A stretch of 64,000 nucleotides of DNA. It comes from Inonotus obliquus (lineage: Eukaryota > Basidiomycota > Agaricomycetes > Hymenochaetales > Hymenochaetaceae). Location of the stretch: positions 3,224,001 to 3,288,000 of the forward strand of contig JAJHTX010000001.1 of assembly GCA_032164295.1 (NCBI GenBank). Direction: 5' to 3'. The translations under genes were made by a program, and so were the position numbers. Below the pieces are notes generated by a model. It was not told the DNA's origin. It saw only the letters and a list, made by a program, of their open reading frames with translations, and ran no database searches. This document shows positions 36,566-48,907 of the stretch, in pieces. How positions within the stretch are numbered: position 1 is the first letter of the stretch; every line of letters begins with the position of its first letter.

Positions 36566-37657
36566 TTAACCGACGATGAGCTTGCCCTCGGCGTCGTTGA
36601 ACTCGTATTCCGGGACCTCGAGGTTTAGCTAATGCGAGCGTTAGCTTGAAAAAGGCAGTGGGAGCAAGAACGGGGCTTACAGGAGCAGGTCCTTTGCGAA
36701 TACGACCAGCTAGAGAGGAAATGTAAGCACAAAACTTTGGATGAGAAATGCTTACGGCTTACAGATGTCGTAGTGAGAACCATGACAAGGGCAGAACCTA
36801 CAAGCGCACTTGTGAATAGATTTCGTTACGACTGAGTGAATATACTAACCATCCTCCATAGTCACCAGACTCTCCTATTGGGACACAACCCAAGTGGGTG
36901 CAAATACCCATCATGACGAGCCATTCGGGCCTCTTCGCCCTATCTTCATCACTCTGCGGGTCCCGAAGCTTCTTCCAATCTTCCCCGCGTGCTTCCTCGA
37001 TTTCGTCCGGAGTACGATGACGAATGAATACAGGCTTACCACGCCATTTGATGATGACGTTCTTGCCCTCCGGGATGTTAGCAAGCTCGACCTCGACCTT
37101 GGCAAGCGCAAGAACGTCCGCAGATGCGCTCATGGTACGAAGGAATTCTGTTACGGTAGATTTGGCAGTGCTAGCGCTGAGGAGACCCAGACCACCGATC
37201 ATGAAGTAGGAGACTGCGCGATTCGTCTCTGGGTTTGCTTTGTAGGGAGAGAAATCGGGTGCTTGGGGTGCGTCATCTACAATTGGTTGAGAGGTGTGGA
37301 CAAAGCGCTGCGTTGAGGCACCAGTTGGTTTAGCTGTAGTGCAGGAATGGTGTCAGTAACTTGGACAATCTCCAGCTCATACTTCAATGAACCAATTGCT
37401 ATGTTATACGAAAAACGGTACGAACCCGTAGTGAACGTCTTGGTGAGCAATCCAGACGTTGATGACCGAGAGAACTTCAACGCCCAAGGAGCAGGCGAAT
37501 CTGAACGAGGACCAGCACCTTCACCATGGTGCCCATGTGCGTCAGCCGGTGCGCGGGCATCAAGGTTGAGGTGAATGGCACTGGGAACACCCGAAGGGAG
37601 AGCACGGACAGTAGGCGGGAGGGTGAACGCCTTTTTGAGCGGGCGTAGGCTCGCCAT
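36566..37657 (-). CDS. rip1: Rieske iron-sulfur subunit of cytochrome bc1 (complex III)
   Basis: Transfers electrons from ubiquinol to cytochrome c1 in the inner mitochondrial membrane. The ATG at 37657 opens a basic, Ser/Ala-rich mitochondrial presequence (MASLRPLKKAFTLPPTVRAL). Further exons read NRAVSYFMIGGLGLLSAS (membrane anchor), TVTEFLRTMSASADVLALAKVEVEL (hinge), IPEGKNVIIKWRGKPVFIRHRTPDEI, and the 2Fe-2S ligand boxes CTHLGC and CPCHGSHYD, split by an intron after DYGGW. The last exons give GRIRKGPAPLNLEVPEY and end EGKLIVG at 36566. All four ligands (two Cys, two His) and the disulfide Cys pair are present. Six or so introns. Divergent from the adaptin gene across 175 bp. Confidence 0.96.
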
Positions 37658-37832
37658 GGGCGGGGGATGGATGAGTACCACTAAGTTAGGTTGGTTGAGG
37701 TCGAAGGTTGAGGAGATTGAAGTGAAGTAAACGCGATTTTCTGTGCCGGGAGTCTCCGAACCGTCGTGCGGGCCAATGATAGGCGCGTCATTCCACTCAT
37801 TCACCGTGGACAACGTCGCGTACAACGTCGAC

Positions 37833-40800
37833 ATGGACGTGCCTTACAACAAGTCAGGCGCATCTAACAGAGAACACTATCAAATTGTACGCAATGTCGA
37901 GAATGCACCTCATCAAACAGAGCACCTTGTTCGTCAGGAGGTCCACCGCATCCAGCAGCGAATCAGTGGCAAGAAACTAAGCACAGTCAGTAGTACTAGC
38001 TTTGCTTGCTCAATACTTGACTAATTTCGAGAGTTTTTCCAGGCAGAGCTGCGAAAAGACCTGGTTATCCTGTTGTATTGTTTGAATAGCTCTTTTGGTT
38101 CCGTTAGCAGCAAGAGTTTAGCTTTCGTACTTCCTTCTGCCGTTCACCTGGCCGAGGCTGGATCTAAAGTGAGCGAGAAACGCATTGGTATGAATTTCCC
38201 ATAATAGCGCGTAAGGCAACAGTCTAAAACGAGTCCACCAGGTTATCTATTTTGCTGGGAAGTTATGCCGCGGGAACATGAGCTACAGCTAATGCTTGTT
38301 AATACAATCCGTAAGGTTAGCGGATCGGGCATCTGACCGATGGCTTTACTCATTTCAGTACAAAGGATTTGATGTCGTCGTCGGTGCCGAAGATAAATCT
38401 CGCATTGGAGACACTGGTGAATCTGCCTTCGGTAGATGTCGTTCCAGCGGTCCAGGCTCGCTGCATAGAACTCCTATCTCATCCATCGTCAGTATGTGTC
38501 CTATTGTTTAAACTTCCATCTTGCCACTGACGAACCTATCGTAATTAGCCCGCGAATACGGGTATCCACCATGCATGCCCTGCAGTCACTCGCTCAGTTT
38601 GCGCCTGATTTATTGAATGATGGGAAAATCAAGGAACTTGTAATAAAGAGACTCTCGGACGCTGATGAAAGCGTCATTCGCGCTGCTTTAAGATATACAT
38701 TGTCTTTGAGGGAGGTGAGATTGCAAAATTTATGTTACAACACGGTATTCATTCGCAGTCTTAGAGGAATTCGCTCAACACCGAGAAAATCATACGTTCA
38801 TGTATTTCACTGTTATCTCGTCTCTCGGACAGGTGGACCGCAAGAAGCTACTCGTCTGGGTTTACAATGTGCATCTTCAGCGTTGTGTCGTGTATATACG
38901 AGAGGGAGGATAATAAAGCCAGGCAGGCACCTTTCATCGAGACTGCGAGCTTTGGCTGACGGAAGGAACAAATTCAGAGAGACTTTTGCGAACGAGCTTC
39001 TGCCATTTGTCCTCGCTGCTTTATGCCGAGCAGTCAAGCACGACCAGAAACGTATGTTCCCTTTTTCTTACATCTACTTTTAGTGACGGCGTATATAAAT
39101 TGCATTTAGCCTTGATATTGGAATGTTTCCGCCTGCTAGGCCGGATCCCGTCGGCGATCGTCGCTCGGTACATAACCAAATTATCCTCCCAGTCTCCCGA
39201 GTCGGATCGGGAAGGTCCAGACAAATCCCGAACTCATTTTGTCCACCCCGTCGTCCGAATTCGACATTTCCTTTCATCTCGGACTGTTAACGACCACTAT
39301 CTCTTTCTCTCATGCATTGCTTGCTTGGATCCTTCCCTGTGGGCTGGGATGCCACAGGTTTCTGAGAATCTGCTCGCAGCCGAGGATAGCGAGCGAAGTG
39401 AGGTTCCGAATGCGGATGTGACAGTTGCAATTCCACTCGTCCTGGATCAGCTGGAGGTGGAACGGGTACTGAGTTTCTTAGCGAGTGTCGATGAGCAAAT
39501 TCGACTTCTGGTGGGATTTACTCATGGTGATTTGTTCTCCGACACTAATAATAAAACGGTAGACATTGCGCGTTCTCGATTCTCTTGACCCTTCTCTGGT
39601 CGAAACGTGCTATACACGGTCTCTAGATACCCTAAGAACTTCCAGTTCTACGATTTTAGCTAGTGACCAAGCACATGACGTGCAACGCCTCATAGAGCTT
39701 GCTTTCGGTACTTCATTGGGAAACAAGAAGTTGGAGGTCGGAAACCGAGGGCAGAGATTGGTGCAGAAATTGAGAGAAGTCGTAAGTGTAGCAGACGCAC
39801 CCAATCACGTTCACGGGACAATCGTGGAGGCCGTCTTAAATAATATTCGCAGAGGTCAGTTCACGACTCCTCTGAAACGTTTCGAGCTTAGCTCATACGT
39901 GCCTATAGAGCACATTTCAATTCAGCGCACATTCATCCTCAGCCTGTTGCCGCTTTTACAAGCCGATGATACTGAGCACCAACAGGCAGACGCTAGACCA
40001 CCCGATGCAACACTTTTGCTGATACTGGTCGCACTCATTTGCGAACTCGCTTCAATGTTCGCGTCCTCAAGAGCCGAAGTCGTTTCGGTCATATGTCTCT
40101 CTGCAGCTTCGTTACCAACTGCTTCATGTATGTCACTTTGAATTCACATAATATTCTGTTTCTATTGACACTTAGAATTGCACAGTATCGATGCAGGAGC
40201 CTCTTCTCTTGTGCATGACCCGGCTTGCTGTCCTTCTTTCTCCTAGTGAGCTATCTTCACTAGAGATGGAAGACGTTCGACGAGTTATCCATGACTTTAG
40301 TGAGTCATGTTTAGCGGAAAAGAAGGTTGCCTTAATCAAGAGATGCGAACAATTTGAGAAGACTTTGGCAAATCCAGATGGCCTCAAAGAGCTCCTAGGA
40401 GGCAGAGAGAGTATATCTGTAAGTATCCTCTCACTCGATAAGATGAGAATTGATTTGAATGCTTTGGCTGGATCATAGCTACCGGAATTTGCTTTTATGA
40501 TAGACCAGGAAACCCGACGATTATCCTTCTCACCAACAGTGTCCCCCACGAAATCTCTCTCGCCGCCTTCTGACGCCTCATCGCCCAAGTCGAATCATTT
40601 CGGATCCCCTCTACTGTCAAACAGCAAGCTGCGCTATGATGCGTATGCCCCCCCTCCACCTATTTCGTCCACAAGATTACTCCGTGTACATAGTCATTCG
40701 TCGTCGACCTCACATCGAAGTTCTTCGAGAGCATCGAGCTCAAGGCTTTCAGTCGGGCATGAAGATGTAGAATTGTCTAGGACGGTCACTGCTGGAGAGT

Positions 40801-41505
40801 TGACACTTGCTGCGGGTGGTAGTGAGTTCACGAAAGCGTACAGAAGTAACGTGTGTATACATTCCTATTTTATCCAGCTACAGTCTAACGCGTGGTGCTT
40901 GCAGAAAGGAAAATTGCCGGAAGTTGAACATGCCACCAAGAACAGGACAATGAGCGATACATCACCTACGAACACACGTGCAAGTCTCTTATCCTTGGAT
41001 TCGCCCTTCCTACCAGAACCACTCGTAGACGTCAAAGACGCGAGCAAGCCAATTCCGGCGTCAAGCACCACACCTCCCCCAGCTACCAGCTCGTATGCCT
41101 CCGCTAATACATCCTTGCGAAATTCACCGGAACCAGGTCAGAACTTTGATGAGCTTTGGTCCGAATTAAGCGCCTTCAAGGCGAGAGGCTGGTATGAGGA
41201 TGCGGTAGATGTCGTTGTGCTACGATTACAAGGCCTGGGATTGCGCATGGATGTGTTGGACGCGGACATCGCGCCGTTCGAAGGTCAGTGAAGTCTTCCC
41301 CGGTTGTCGTGTTGCTCATTTTCCTGATGCCTGCAACCTTGATAAATTAGGTGACTTGAAGATTTCACTTCATTCTCCCGCGGCAGGGACCGTTACTCCG
41401 GGTGCTGTATTACGACTTCATGAAGAGGATGACGGGAGCTGCCTTTGGCAAGTCAGGAGTAGTGACAGAGGGCTTGGAGAAAAGGTGAAGGAGCTGTTGA
41501 AATAA
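37833..41505 (+). CDS. adaptor-complex large subunit, adaptin N-domain; AP-4 epsilon-like
   Basis: Large chain of a clathrin-type adaptor complex for vesicle sorting. The ATG at 37833 gives MDVPYNKSGASNREHY. Exons then spell adaptin armadillo repeats: ELRKDLVILLYCLNSSFG, GSKVSEKRIGYLFCWEV, HELQLMLVNTIRKDL, INLALETLVNLPSVDVVPAVQARCIELLSH, RVSTMHALQSLAQFAP, ADESVIRAALRYTLSLRE, LEVERVLSFLASVDEQIRLLTLRVLDSLDP. EKR.GYL and L.L.NTI.KDL are shared by gamma, alpha and epsilon adaptins; the LVNTI.KDL wording and short ear-like end (WSELSAFKARGWYED to LGEKVKELLK) lean to AP-4 epsilon. A Ser-rich hinge lies at 40500-41100. AP-4 is lost from many fungi, so the assignment needs a tree; gamma-like is the alternative. 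Many short introns. Confidence 0.7.
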
Positions 41506-42539
41506 AGTCTTCCTCGCGGTCTTGACTTCAGGAAGCAACGACTTGATGCTGACTGACTGGACTGGACTGGACTGAACGGGATTTTATACCACCATTATCC
41601 GTATACTACTGTTGAGCTATGGTGAAGGAGGTGCACTTGATGTTTACAGCACAACTATGAAAAAGAATACTTTCATGGCGTCTCGTCTTTCCTGGAATCC
41701 GGAAGGATGCTTGTCAAGTAACAGGACCTAGCCGCGGTACTAAGACTCGTGTCTTGGCTATTGAAACAAGGAGCGGTTATTCGGGTTGGGCTTCATCAGC
41801 GAGGATGCGATACCTGATACGATGATGTTGATAAAGCTTTGACCGGCTTGAGTGACTGATCTATCAGCCGGTAGAAAGAAGTGGAACGAGGTAATGTAGG
41901 AAAACTAGGCTGTAGATGGAAAATATGAATCGAATGGTTTGCAGGCAGGATCGTACTGATACTCATGCGGTGGGGACCACTTGAACCCGCACCCAGAAGT
42001 TGTACGCGTGTCATGCACCAGTAGCATGTTGCAGCTACTACCAAGTAGCAGACGAACATCGAGCTTTTAGGACGACCAAGTCGATTTCAGCCTGTTGGAA
42101 GAAATGTGACATGACAGTAAATAAAAAGTTGAGTTGTTGTGACGTGACATCTCGGTTATCGTCGATGATGTTTGATCGGCACGGAGCAATCAGGGATCAT
42201 TCTATTTTTATCTCTTTATCACTGACTCCCACCAAGACTATCGGAACGCGGAAAGTAAAGCAGAACGACAACACACAAAGAAACTCATGGATGCACAGGA
42301 GTCGAACACAATTCGAATAGGAGTTACACCACATGTAACATGAATGACGCGAAGCTGCTTTCCCCATTGGTCAATAAATAACGCACTTGCAAGAACCCGA
42401 CCAAGTACACTTCCCATGTACACTTCGAGCCTTATCTAGTCCTCTGCCATAAGGTTGCGTGCAGAATTCTCAAGCCCACGTACTTATCTATGTGCGCGCT
42501 ACGGTTCCGGGACCTCCAAAATTCCCGCTACAGACCTTC
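41506..42539. other. 1.03-kb spacer, no gene seen
   Basis: Lies between the adaptin stop and the amidohydrolase start (tandem genes). It contains short frames without motifs and a few direct GACTGGACTGG-like copies near 41554-41572. An in-frame ATG at 42459 could extend the downstream protein by 27 residues. Confidence 0.5.
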
Positions 42540-45500
42540 ATGGACGCGAAAGTTACTGATGTTGAATGCGCAAGTCCGGGTATTGATACCTGGGTAACGC
42601 GCCGCTCGACGCGTCGTATCCGCCCGTGGCCTCTGTTGTTCATCGCTATTCTTGCTGCTCTTACCTTTGGATCTCACCTCCGGATCACCCACGATGGTTC
42701 TTATCGCATCGTCAGAGTGCCTAGTGATGCAGAGGTTATCAAGGCGCGCTGTGAGAATCTCAAATTAACCCCCGGTCCACCTCCGGACTTTATCTTGCGC
42801 ACTAGTTCGGATAGGTTCGTTCCCGGGACGAGACCAACATTGATCAGGAATGCGACCATTTGGACTGGCAATGATGACGGAAATGAGGTTGTGAAGGGTG
42901 ACATCTTCCTTGATAAAGGCCTCATTAATGTGTCTGGAAGTATCTTGGACTCAGATGACTTCAAGGAAGTCTCTGTTGATGTTGTCGACGCGGAAGGTGG
43001 TTGGGTAACACCTGGGTGTGTCTGACGTTTCTCTTAGTCTGTGCGCTCTGATAGAGTATCCCCTTAGCATTGTTGACCTCCATTCCCACATTGGGGTCGG
43101 ATCCCTACCGAGTCTCTCTGGTGCAAGCGACTCCAACTCACGTAGCGGAATCGTTCAACCGTGGTTACGTTCTCTGGATGGGCTCAACACGCACGATGAT
43201 TCGTACAAACTTTCAATTGCGGGTGGTGTAACAACTGTTTTGGTACTTCCAGGTTCTGCGAATGACATCGGTGGACAAGCATTCGCAATTAAGATTCGTC
43301 CCACTCGAGAGCGTACACCGACCGCGATGGTAATTGAGCCACCGTTTACGCTGAACAACACTGATTTGGTCGACTGGGCTCTACCACCTCGTTGGAGGCA
43401 CATGAAGTATTCTTCTCTTCTTGGCTTGAGCCACTTCGTTCTTCTGACGATTGAATTGTGCTTCCGTCCAGGCATGCCTGTGGTGAGAACCCGCGTCGTG
43501 TATACGGATTCTCGCGCATGGATAACATATGGGCGTTTCGCGAGATTTACGACGAAGCACGACAGATAATGGAAAGCCAAGACGCTTACTGTGCTCGTGC
43601 TCTTCAGGACGATTGGGAAGGCCTCGGTGCTTTTCCTGAAGAACTTCAATACGAAGCACTTGTCGATGTGCTTCGTGGACGTGTCAAAGTTCAGGTACAC
43701 TGTTACGAGGCTGTCGATTTGGATGACCTTGTCCGGGTTAGTTGAATCCAGACTCCTCTTTGACTTAGCTAACCATCGTGGCGCATGGTCTAGCTCACGA
43801 ACGATTTCAAATTTCCGATAGCCGCTTTCCACCACGCACAGGAGACGTATCTTGTTCCTGACCTCCTCAAGCAGGCATATGGTCAGAATCTATGACACCT
43901 CATTTGCGTATAACCTCAGAAGTCTAACATATACATGTGAAGGGCATATTCCGGCCTCGGCAATGTTCGCAACAAATGCACGCTTCAAGCGTGAGGGATA
44001 TCGTGCGTCTGAATTCGCTCCGCGTATTTTGGCGGACAATGGCCTTCCTGTTGTAATGAAGGTACGATATCTAATTTCAAACCTTTGTCACCATAAGTTG
44101 AAACATTCGTTCTTCACTAGAGCGATCGTACGTATATAGCCGAATGCGGAAGATCTTTGCTGACACCGTGTTTCACAGATCCTGTTCTAAACTCTCGCTA
44201 CCTCCTTTATGAAGCACAGCAGGCGCACTTCTATGGACTACCAGACAACCTCGCACTGACTTCCGTCACTACCGCGCCTGCCATTGAGATGGGCATGGAC
44301 CATCGCATCGGATATATCAGAACGGGTTACGACGCGGATGTTGTTCTCTGGGATTCACACCCTCTTGCACTTGGTGCAACACCTCGACAAGTGTTCATCG
44401 ATGGAATTGCACAATTCGATGACTCATTTACCATCCCTGCACTGAAACCCAATGCCTTCCAGAACGTTCCCAATACGCCCAATTTTGATAGAGAGGCGGA
44501 AGATACGGTGAAATACGAGGGACTGCCACCGCTTGAACCTAGCAAGTCCTCTAAGAAAACAGTGGTATTCACCAATATCACTAGCATAACCACCCGTTCG
44601 ACTTCCGGAGGTGCGCTTGCCAACGTGATTGAAGCTGGGACAGATGGTGAACGCGGTACTCTCGTCGCTCGCGCTGGAAAGGTTCTATGCGCTGGAATTT
44701 CTGGATCCTGTGTACAATTCTTGGATTCTCCAGATGCTGATATAATCGACTTGAAAGGTGGCTCCATTGCTCCCGGACTTATCTCTTACGGTTCTGCCCT
44801 TGGCCTGGAAGAAATACATCAAGAAGCATCTACAAGAGATGGCGTGGTTCCCGACCCACTTAGCTCGGGCGTTCCGAGTATCCTGGGAAATGGTGCAGTG
44901 ATACGCGCAGTTGATGGTTTGCAGTTCGCAACCAGACACGCATAGTGAGCCGCGTCGCATTTTCACAGCGCATGCTTATTCATCAAAATAGCTTGGCCTA
45001 TCGTTCTGGGGTAACGCTCGGCGTTACCTCACCTCTGAATAACGGCTTTATAAGCGGTATTAGTACAGCATTCAGCCTCGGTACGGCCCACAAGCTCGAG
45101 GAAGGCGCTCTTGTCCAGGACGCAGCGGCTGTTCACGTTTCGATTGGATACTCCCTCGCAGCCGGGAGTTTGAGTACGCAGGTCGCCGCACTTCGCCGTT
45201 TGTTGCTCGATCCACCCGCGGGAGACGCGGCGAGGTGGTTTAGTGAGGTTGCAAATGTATGAGCTATGTCACCCTCGGCCGAGTTTGTCGTACTCATCCC
45301 CCTTTTCATATCCTACAGGGTCAGAGAAGGCTCGTAGCAGAAGCAGAAAGTGCCGATGTCATCAGCACGCTCATTCAGTTGAAGAAGGAAGTCGAGAAAA
45401 GTACCGGCAAGACTGTGCAACTTACCATTGCTGGTGCATCGGAGGCACACCTTCTCGCTGATGAACTTGCAGAGGCCGGCGTGGGTGTCATTGCTATTCC

Positions 45501-46020
45501 TTCACGCCCATTCCCGGAGACCTGGGAGCGTCGCAGAATGTATGATTCAATTTTCTCGATTGAATTTTGTTGCTTGTGCTTTCGTTTGATAACTGATTGC
45601 TATTGTCATGCTATTTCTAGCCTTCCTGGACCACCGATTACGAAAGATACCGCGATCTCGTTGTTGCTCGCACATAACGTTACTGTCGGAATTGGAGTTG
45701 AGGAACCATGGAGTGCGCGGAGCACGCGATTCGACGTTGCCTGGGTGTGTCCTTGCCTATCATCTCTAAACTTCAGTGCTGATGAGGAGCCTCCTTCGGT
45801 TATGGTTTTCATATGATAGGCTGCCCTTGAAGCTTCCGGAGAAATCTCGAGGACCGAAGCACTCGCGCTCGCGTCGACGAACCTCGAGAAGCTTCTGGGA
45901 CTTGACATCGATCCAGAGTGGTCAGACCTCGTAGCTACAGAGACTGGTGACTTGCTGGACTTTGAGGGTAAAGTTGTAGGTATAATTGCGCCGAGGAAGG
46001 GCGTTGTTGATTTGTTCTGA
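42540..46020 (+). CDS. membrane-anchored tandem amidohydrolase, second module degenerate
   Basis: Metal-dependent amidohydrolase-superfamily protein with an N-terminal signal-anchor (TRRIRPWPLLFIAILAALTF) that would make it a type II membrane protein. Substrate unknown. Module 1 carries the full metal set after splicing: PGIVDLHSHIG (HxH), KVQVHCYEA (His), FPIAAFHHAQETYLVPD (His) and the MKSDHP Asp loop, followed by ALTSVTTAPAIEMGMDHRIGYIRTGYDADVVLWD, the classic composite-domain end. A second copy of the same layout begins at about 44550: GRGTLVARAGKVLCAGI, then GGSIAPGLISYGSALGLEEI where the HxH should be, and it ends EALALASTNLEKLLGLD and GDLLDFEGKVVGII. The second module has lost the His pair and is probably non-catalytic. 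About ten introns. The start at 42540 is preferred over 42459. Confidence 0.85.
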
Positions 46021-46997
46021 GATGGGATTTATATATAAATATTATTCCCATTTCTGAGACATGTTACGATTACTACTCCACGACTTGTTCATGTTTTTTA
46101 CGACTTTGATGACTTGCTGTTTGGTGTTGAATTGAAATGTGTTTCTGTAGTCTCATGTCTTGGACAATAACGAGCTGTGTTTGGCAGGGTCAGACTGTTT
46201 GAAGTGAACCTGAAGGTGAAGGAGGATGTAAGCATGCACCACATGTTGTCCGATTCTAGAGAGGGTGGGTCCAGGTAGTTCGAGTAGAACTAGAGCAAGC
46301 TAGGGGTACCTGACTGCCTGTGGTAGGTAGTCTAGATTCAGAATATATTTTTACACTTTCGTGAGCTGGAAGAGGCTAAGCTAGACAATCTAGAACGGGT
46401 ATCAGCCAGACAAGCCTAGGTTATCTGCACTGAGCTGGAAGTAAAGCAACTTAGCTGAACTGGATCAATCTGTGCCAGTCATTGCCCAGCTTGACTAGAG
46501 TTACCTTGAGTTGTATATCTAGCCTATCTATATATACCTAGACTTGTACCTGCGGCTCAAGTAGACGTATCTACAGAATCCTCCAGTGAAACAAGAACAG
46601 ACTCTGACCTATCTTGCTGCATTGCATTCTACGATTCAATTCACCTGAAACTGGTCACGTTGTATTTAACGAATTTCGGGAGTAAGGTAACGTAACTCAG
46701 AGCAAGGGCCTCGTTGGATCGTTCAGAGAATATGTTTCGATTTGGAATTGTAGCTTATAATGCTTGTTTGTATTTGGTCCGCTTTGTCTATCTACTCATT
46801 TTTGTTTTTGTTTACTTTACTTTCGTTTGCTTTGTTGGGATCTAAGTTCGGATTTTGATAGATTGTTAACGAATGTTTTGATCAAGCAAATTCAGAGTTG
46901 AATATGTAAGGGTAAATATAATGAAAAACTTGGGGTGAGAAGAATTCTAGCTCGATGAGTCGCGAGAGACCAACTACATGCAAGTAAAAGGATGAGT
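46021..46997. other. 0.98-kb spacer between convergent genes, CTAG-rich in the middle
   Basis: Between the amidohydrolase and prp19 stops. No gene. From 46256 to about 46541 the tetranucleotide CTAG occurs ten times, where about one is expected by chance, together with repeated GAGCTGGAAG and TATCTA words. The rest is T-rich UTR-like sequence. Confidence 0.55.
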
Positions 46998-48647
46998 TTA
47001 CTCGGGAAGGCCCCAGATCCTAACCTCCCGACCCGTAACACCCCAAACTTCCTTACCCAACTCACCAAATACAATATCATTCATCTCCCCACCTTCCTCA
47101 AACCTAACCAACTCGTCCCAACTCTTGTGCGCAAACGCTCTTCCACCTTCACTCCCAGCAACACTAAAGAACTGAGCCGATCCGTCATATACAACTTTAT
47201 TTATTTTGAAGTTGTCGCCGAGATTGATAGAGGTTGCGCGTGATTGTTTACGGAGGTCCCAGATGGCGATGGAAGATGTACTATCTGGTGCGAGGAGGTG
47301 ATATCCGTTTTCGGAGAAGGAGAGGGTGGAGACTGTGAAAGGTGTGCTGGTATCGGGTGTGAGTGTTGCGGCGAGTGCACCACTTCGGATGTCGTAGATT
47401 TGGATTGTTGAACCGGGTGTACCGAGACCTAGAAGAACACCGTCGGGATGAATGCTAGCGGCCGAGTACGCGTCTTCGCCTGCTGCACTTTGGAATACAG
47501 GGCTGAAGGTTGTTAGGTCGTGAACGGAGTAGGTCCGATCGAGAGACGCCAGTCCGAAGACGGTTTGGATGGGGTGAACGAATAGGCCTGTTACATCCCC
47601 TTTGTGTAGCTTGACTGTCTGTCGGGGAGCGTACTCTCCCGACGCAGTATCCAAAGCCCATACACGAGCTGTTTTATCTGCACTAGCAGAAAGCACAATC
47701 CTCGGTTCTCCATCTACTTCACGCAACGCAACATGATTCACGCGTTTCGTATGTCCCTTTAACGTAGCAACAACCTTATCCTCGTTCTTATCATATAACT
47801 GAACGATTTTATCATTCCCTCCCGTTACAAACAACCCTTGCTCGGTCTTCGAAAGCGCGAGGGATGTAATACCTGCAGGAGATGCGGAATGGAGGGACGG
47901 GATAGTATGTTTTGCGGTGAAGGTTTTGAGTTGTGCAGGTTTTGCATGGGTCGATGCGGGTTTGCGTTTACGACGTTGTGCGCTGAGGGTAGCGTTTGTT
48001 TCGTCAATTTTATCAACGACTTCTTCCGGAAGATCTGGTGCTTCATCGATACTTTGGTCTTTCATTTCGACGTCACCACCAGCTTGTGCCGAGGGTGCGA
48101 CGCCAATGGTTGCCTGTACGTTCGCAAGAGCCCTTTAAAAACACGAACGTCCCGTCAGCAAGGTGAAATCAAAATGAGAACGCAAGCGACTGACTCTCTA
48201 GCAGCGTCCCTCTCCTTGATCAACCTAGCAACCACTCTTGTTGCAGCATCCTGTGCGTAAAGCGCGTGGGAGAGCTGCTGGCGCACGGAATTATACTGCT
48301 GTTTGAGCGCAAAAGTCTCCAGAACGAGCGCGTCCCATTCATTTTGGAGAGAATGCAAAAGCGCCGGAATGGACGTCAGTTGAGGAGGACGCGGTGGGAC
48401 CGCTTTGGGACCTGGAGTTACGATACGCATAAGTCAGTTCAGCTCGAGAAAAGACGAAATAGGAAGCAAACGCACTGGCTTTTACAGATACGAGATCAGA
48501 CTCGTCAAGTTTCTCCCCCGTAATTGGGTCGGTGCCGTTGTCCGCGATATATTTCAGTATCAACCGACGCTCGTAGACATGTCCGCTTTTGCTGGACACC
48601 ACTGGGTCCTGCGGTGGCTCGCCAGACAAAGAGCAGAAGAATGACAT
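46998..48647 (-). CDS. prp19: Prp19, U-box E3 ligase of the spliceosomal NineTeen complex
   Basis: Core of the Prp19 complex, needed for spliceosome activation, with ubiquitin ligase activity. From the ATG at 48647: U-box [42 protein letters not shown] (residues 1 to about 55), then [30 protein letters not shown], the tetramerising coiled coil ([34 protein letters not shown]), the acidic linker, and a C-terminal WD40 propeller in one long exon ([66 protein letters not shown]; ending EVRIWGLPE). Domain order and size match the family. Head-to-head with sgt2 across 260 bp. Confidence 0.97.
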
Positions 48648-48907
48648 GTTTTCCTGTGTTGAGCGTCAGTCACAGTCAGTTGAACTGGATGGAGTGACAA
48701 ACAAGAAAGTGCAGATCAGGACGTGACGCGTTACTTTAATGGTATATTATGTAAGCGGACATGTTTAATTCACGTGGGGAAGTACCCACACTACAGCCCA
48801 CAGAACATCCCCCTCCCCTCAATCTGAAGCTTCTTGTCTATTTTGTTTGCTTGTTGTTTTCGGATTTCTGCACTTTTGACGGGTCTTACTTGATCTGATA
48901 TCCTGAA
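48648..48907. promoter_or_regulatory. shared upstream region of prp19 and sgt2, with TCACGTGG at 48770-48777
   Basis: A 260-bp spacer between divergent ATGs. The E-box octamer on the plus strand is 124 bp from the prp19 start and about 130 bp from the sgt2 start. A GACGCG-TTAC stretch lies at 48725-48735. Confidence 0.55.

Noticed and set aside
41940..42010. tRNA-like TTGAACCC box on the minus strand
   Set aside because: The flanking bases do not form a T-arm stem, and no D-arm or acceptor stem could be paired.
43155..43835. 226-codon minus-strand frame
   Set aside because: Antisense to amidohydrolase exons that carry catalytic motifs on the plus strand.
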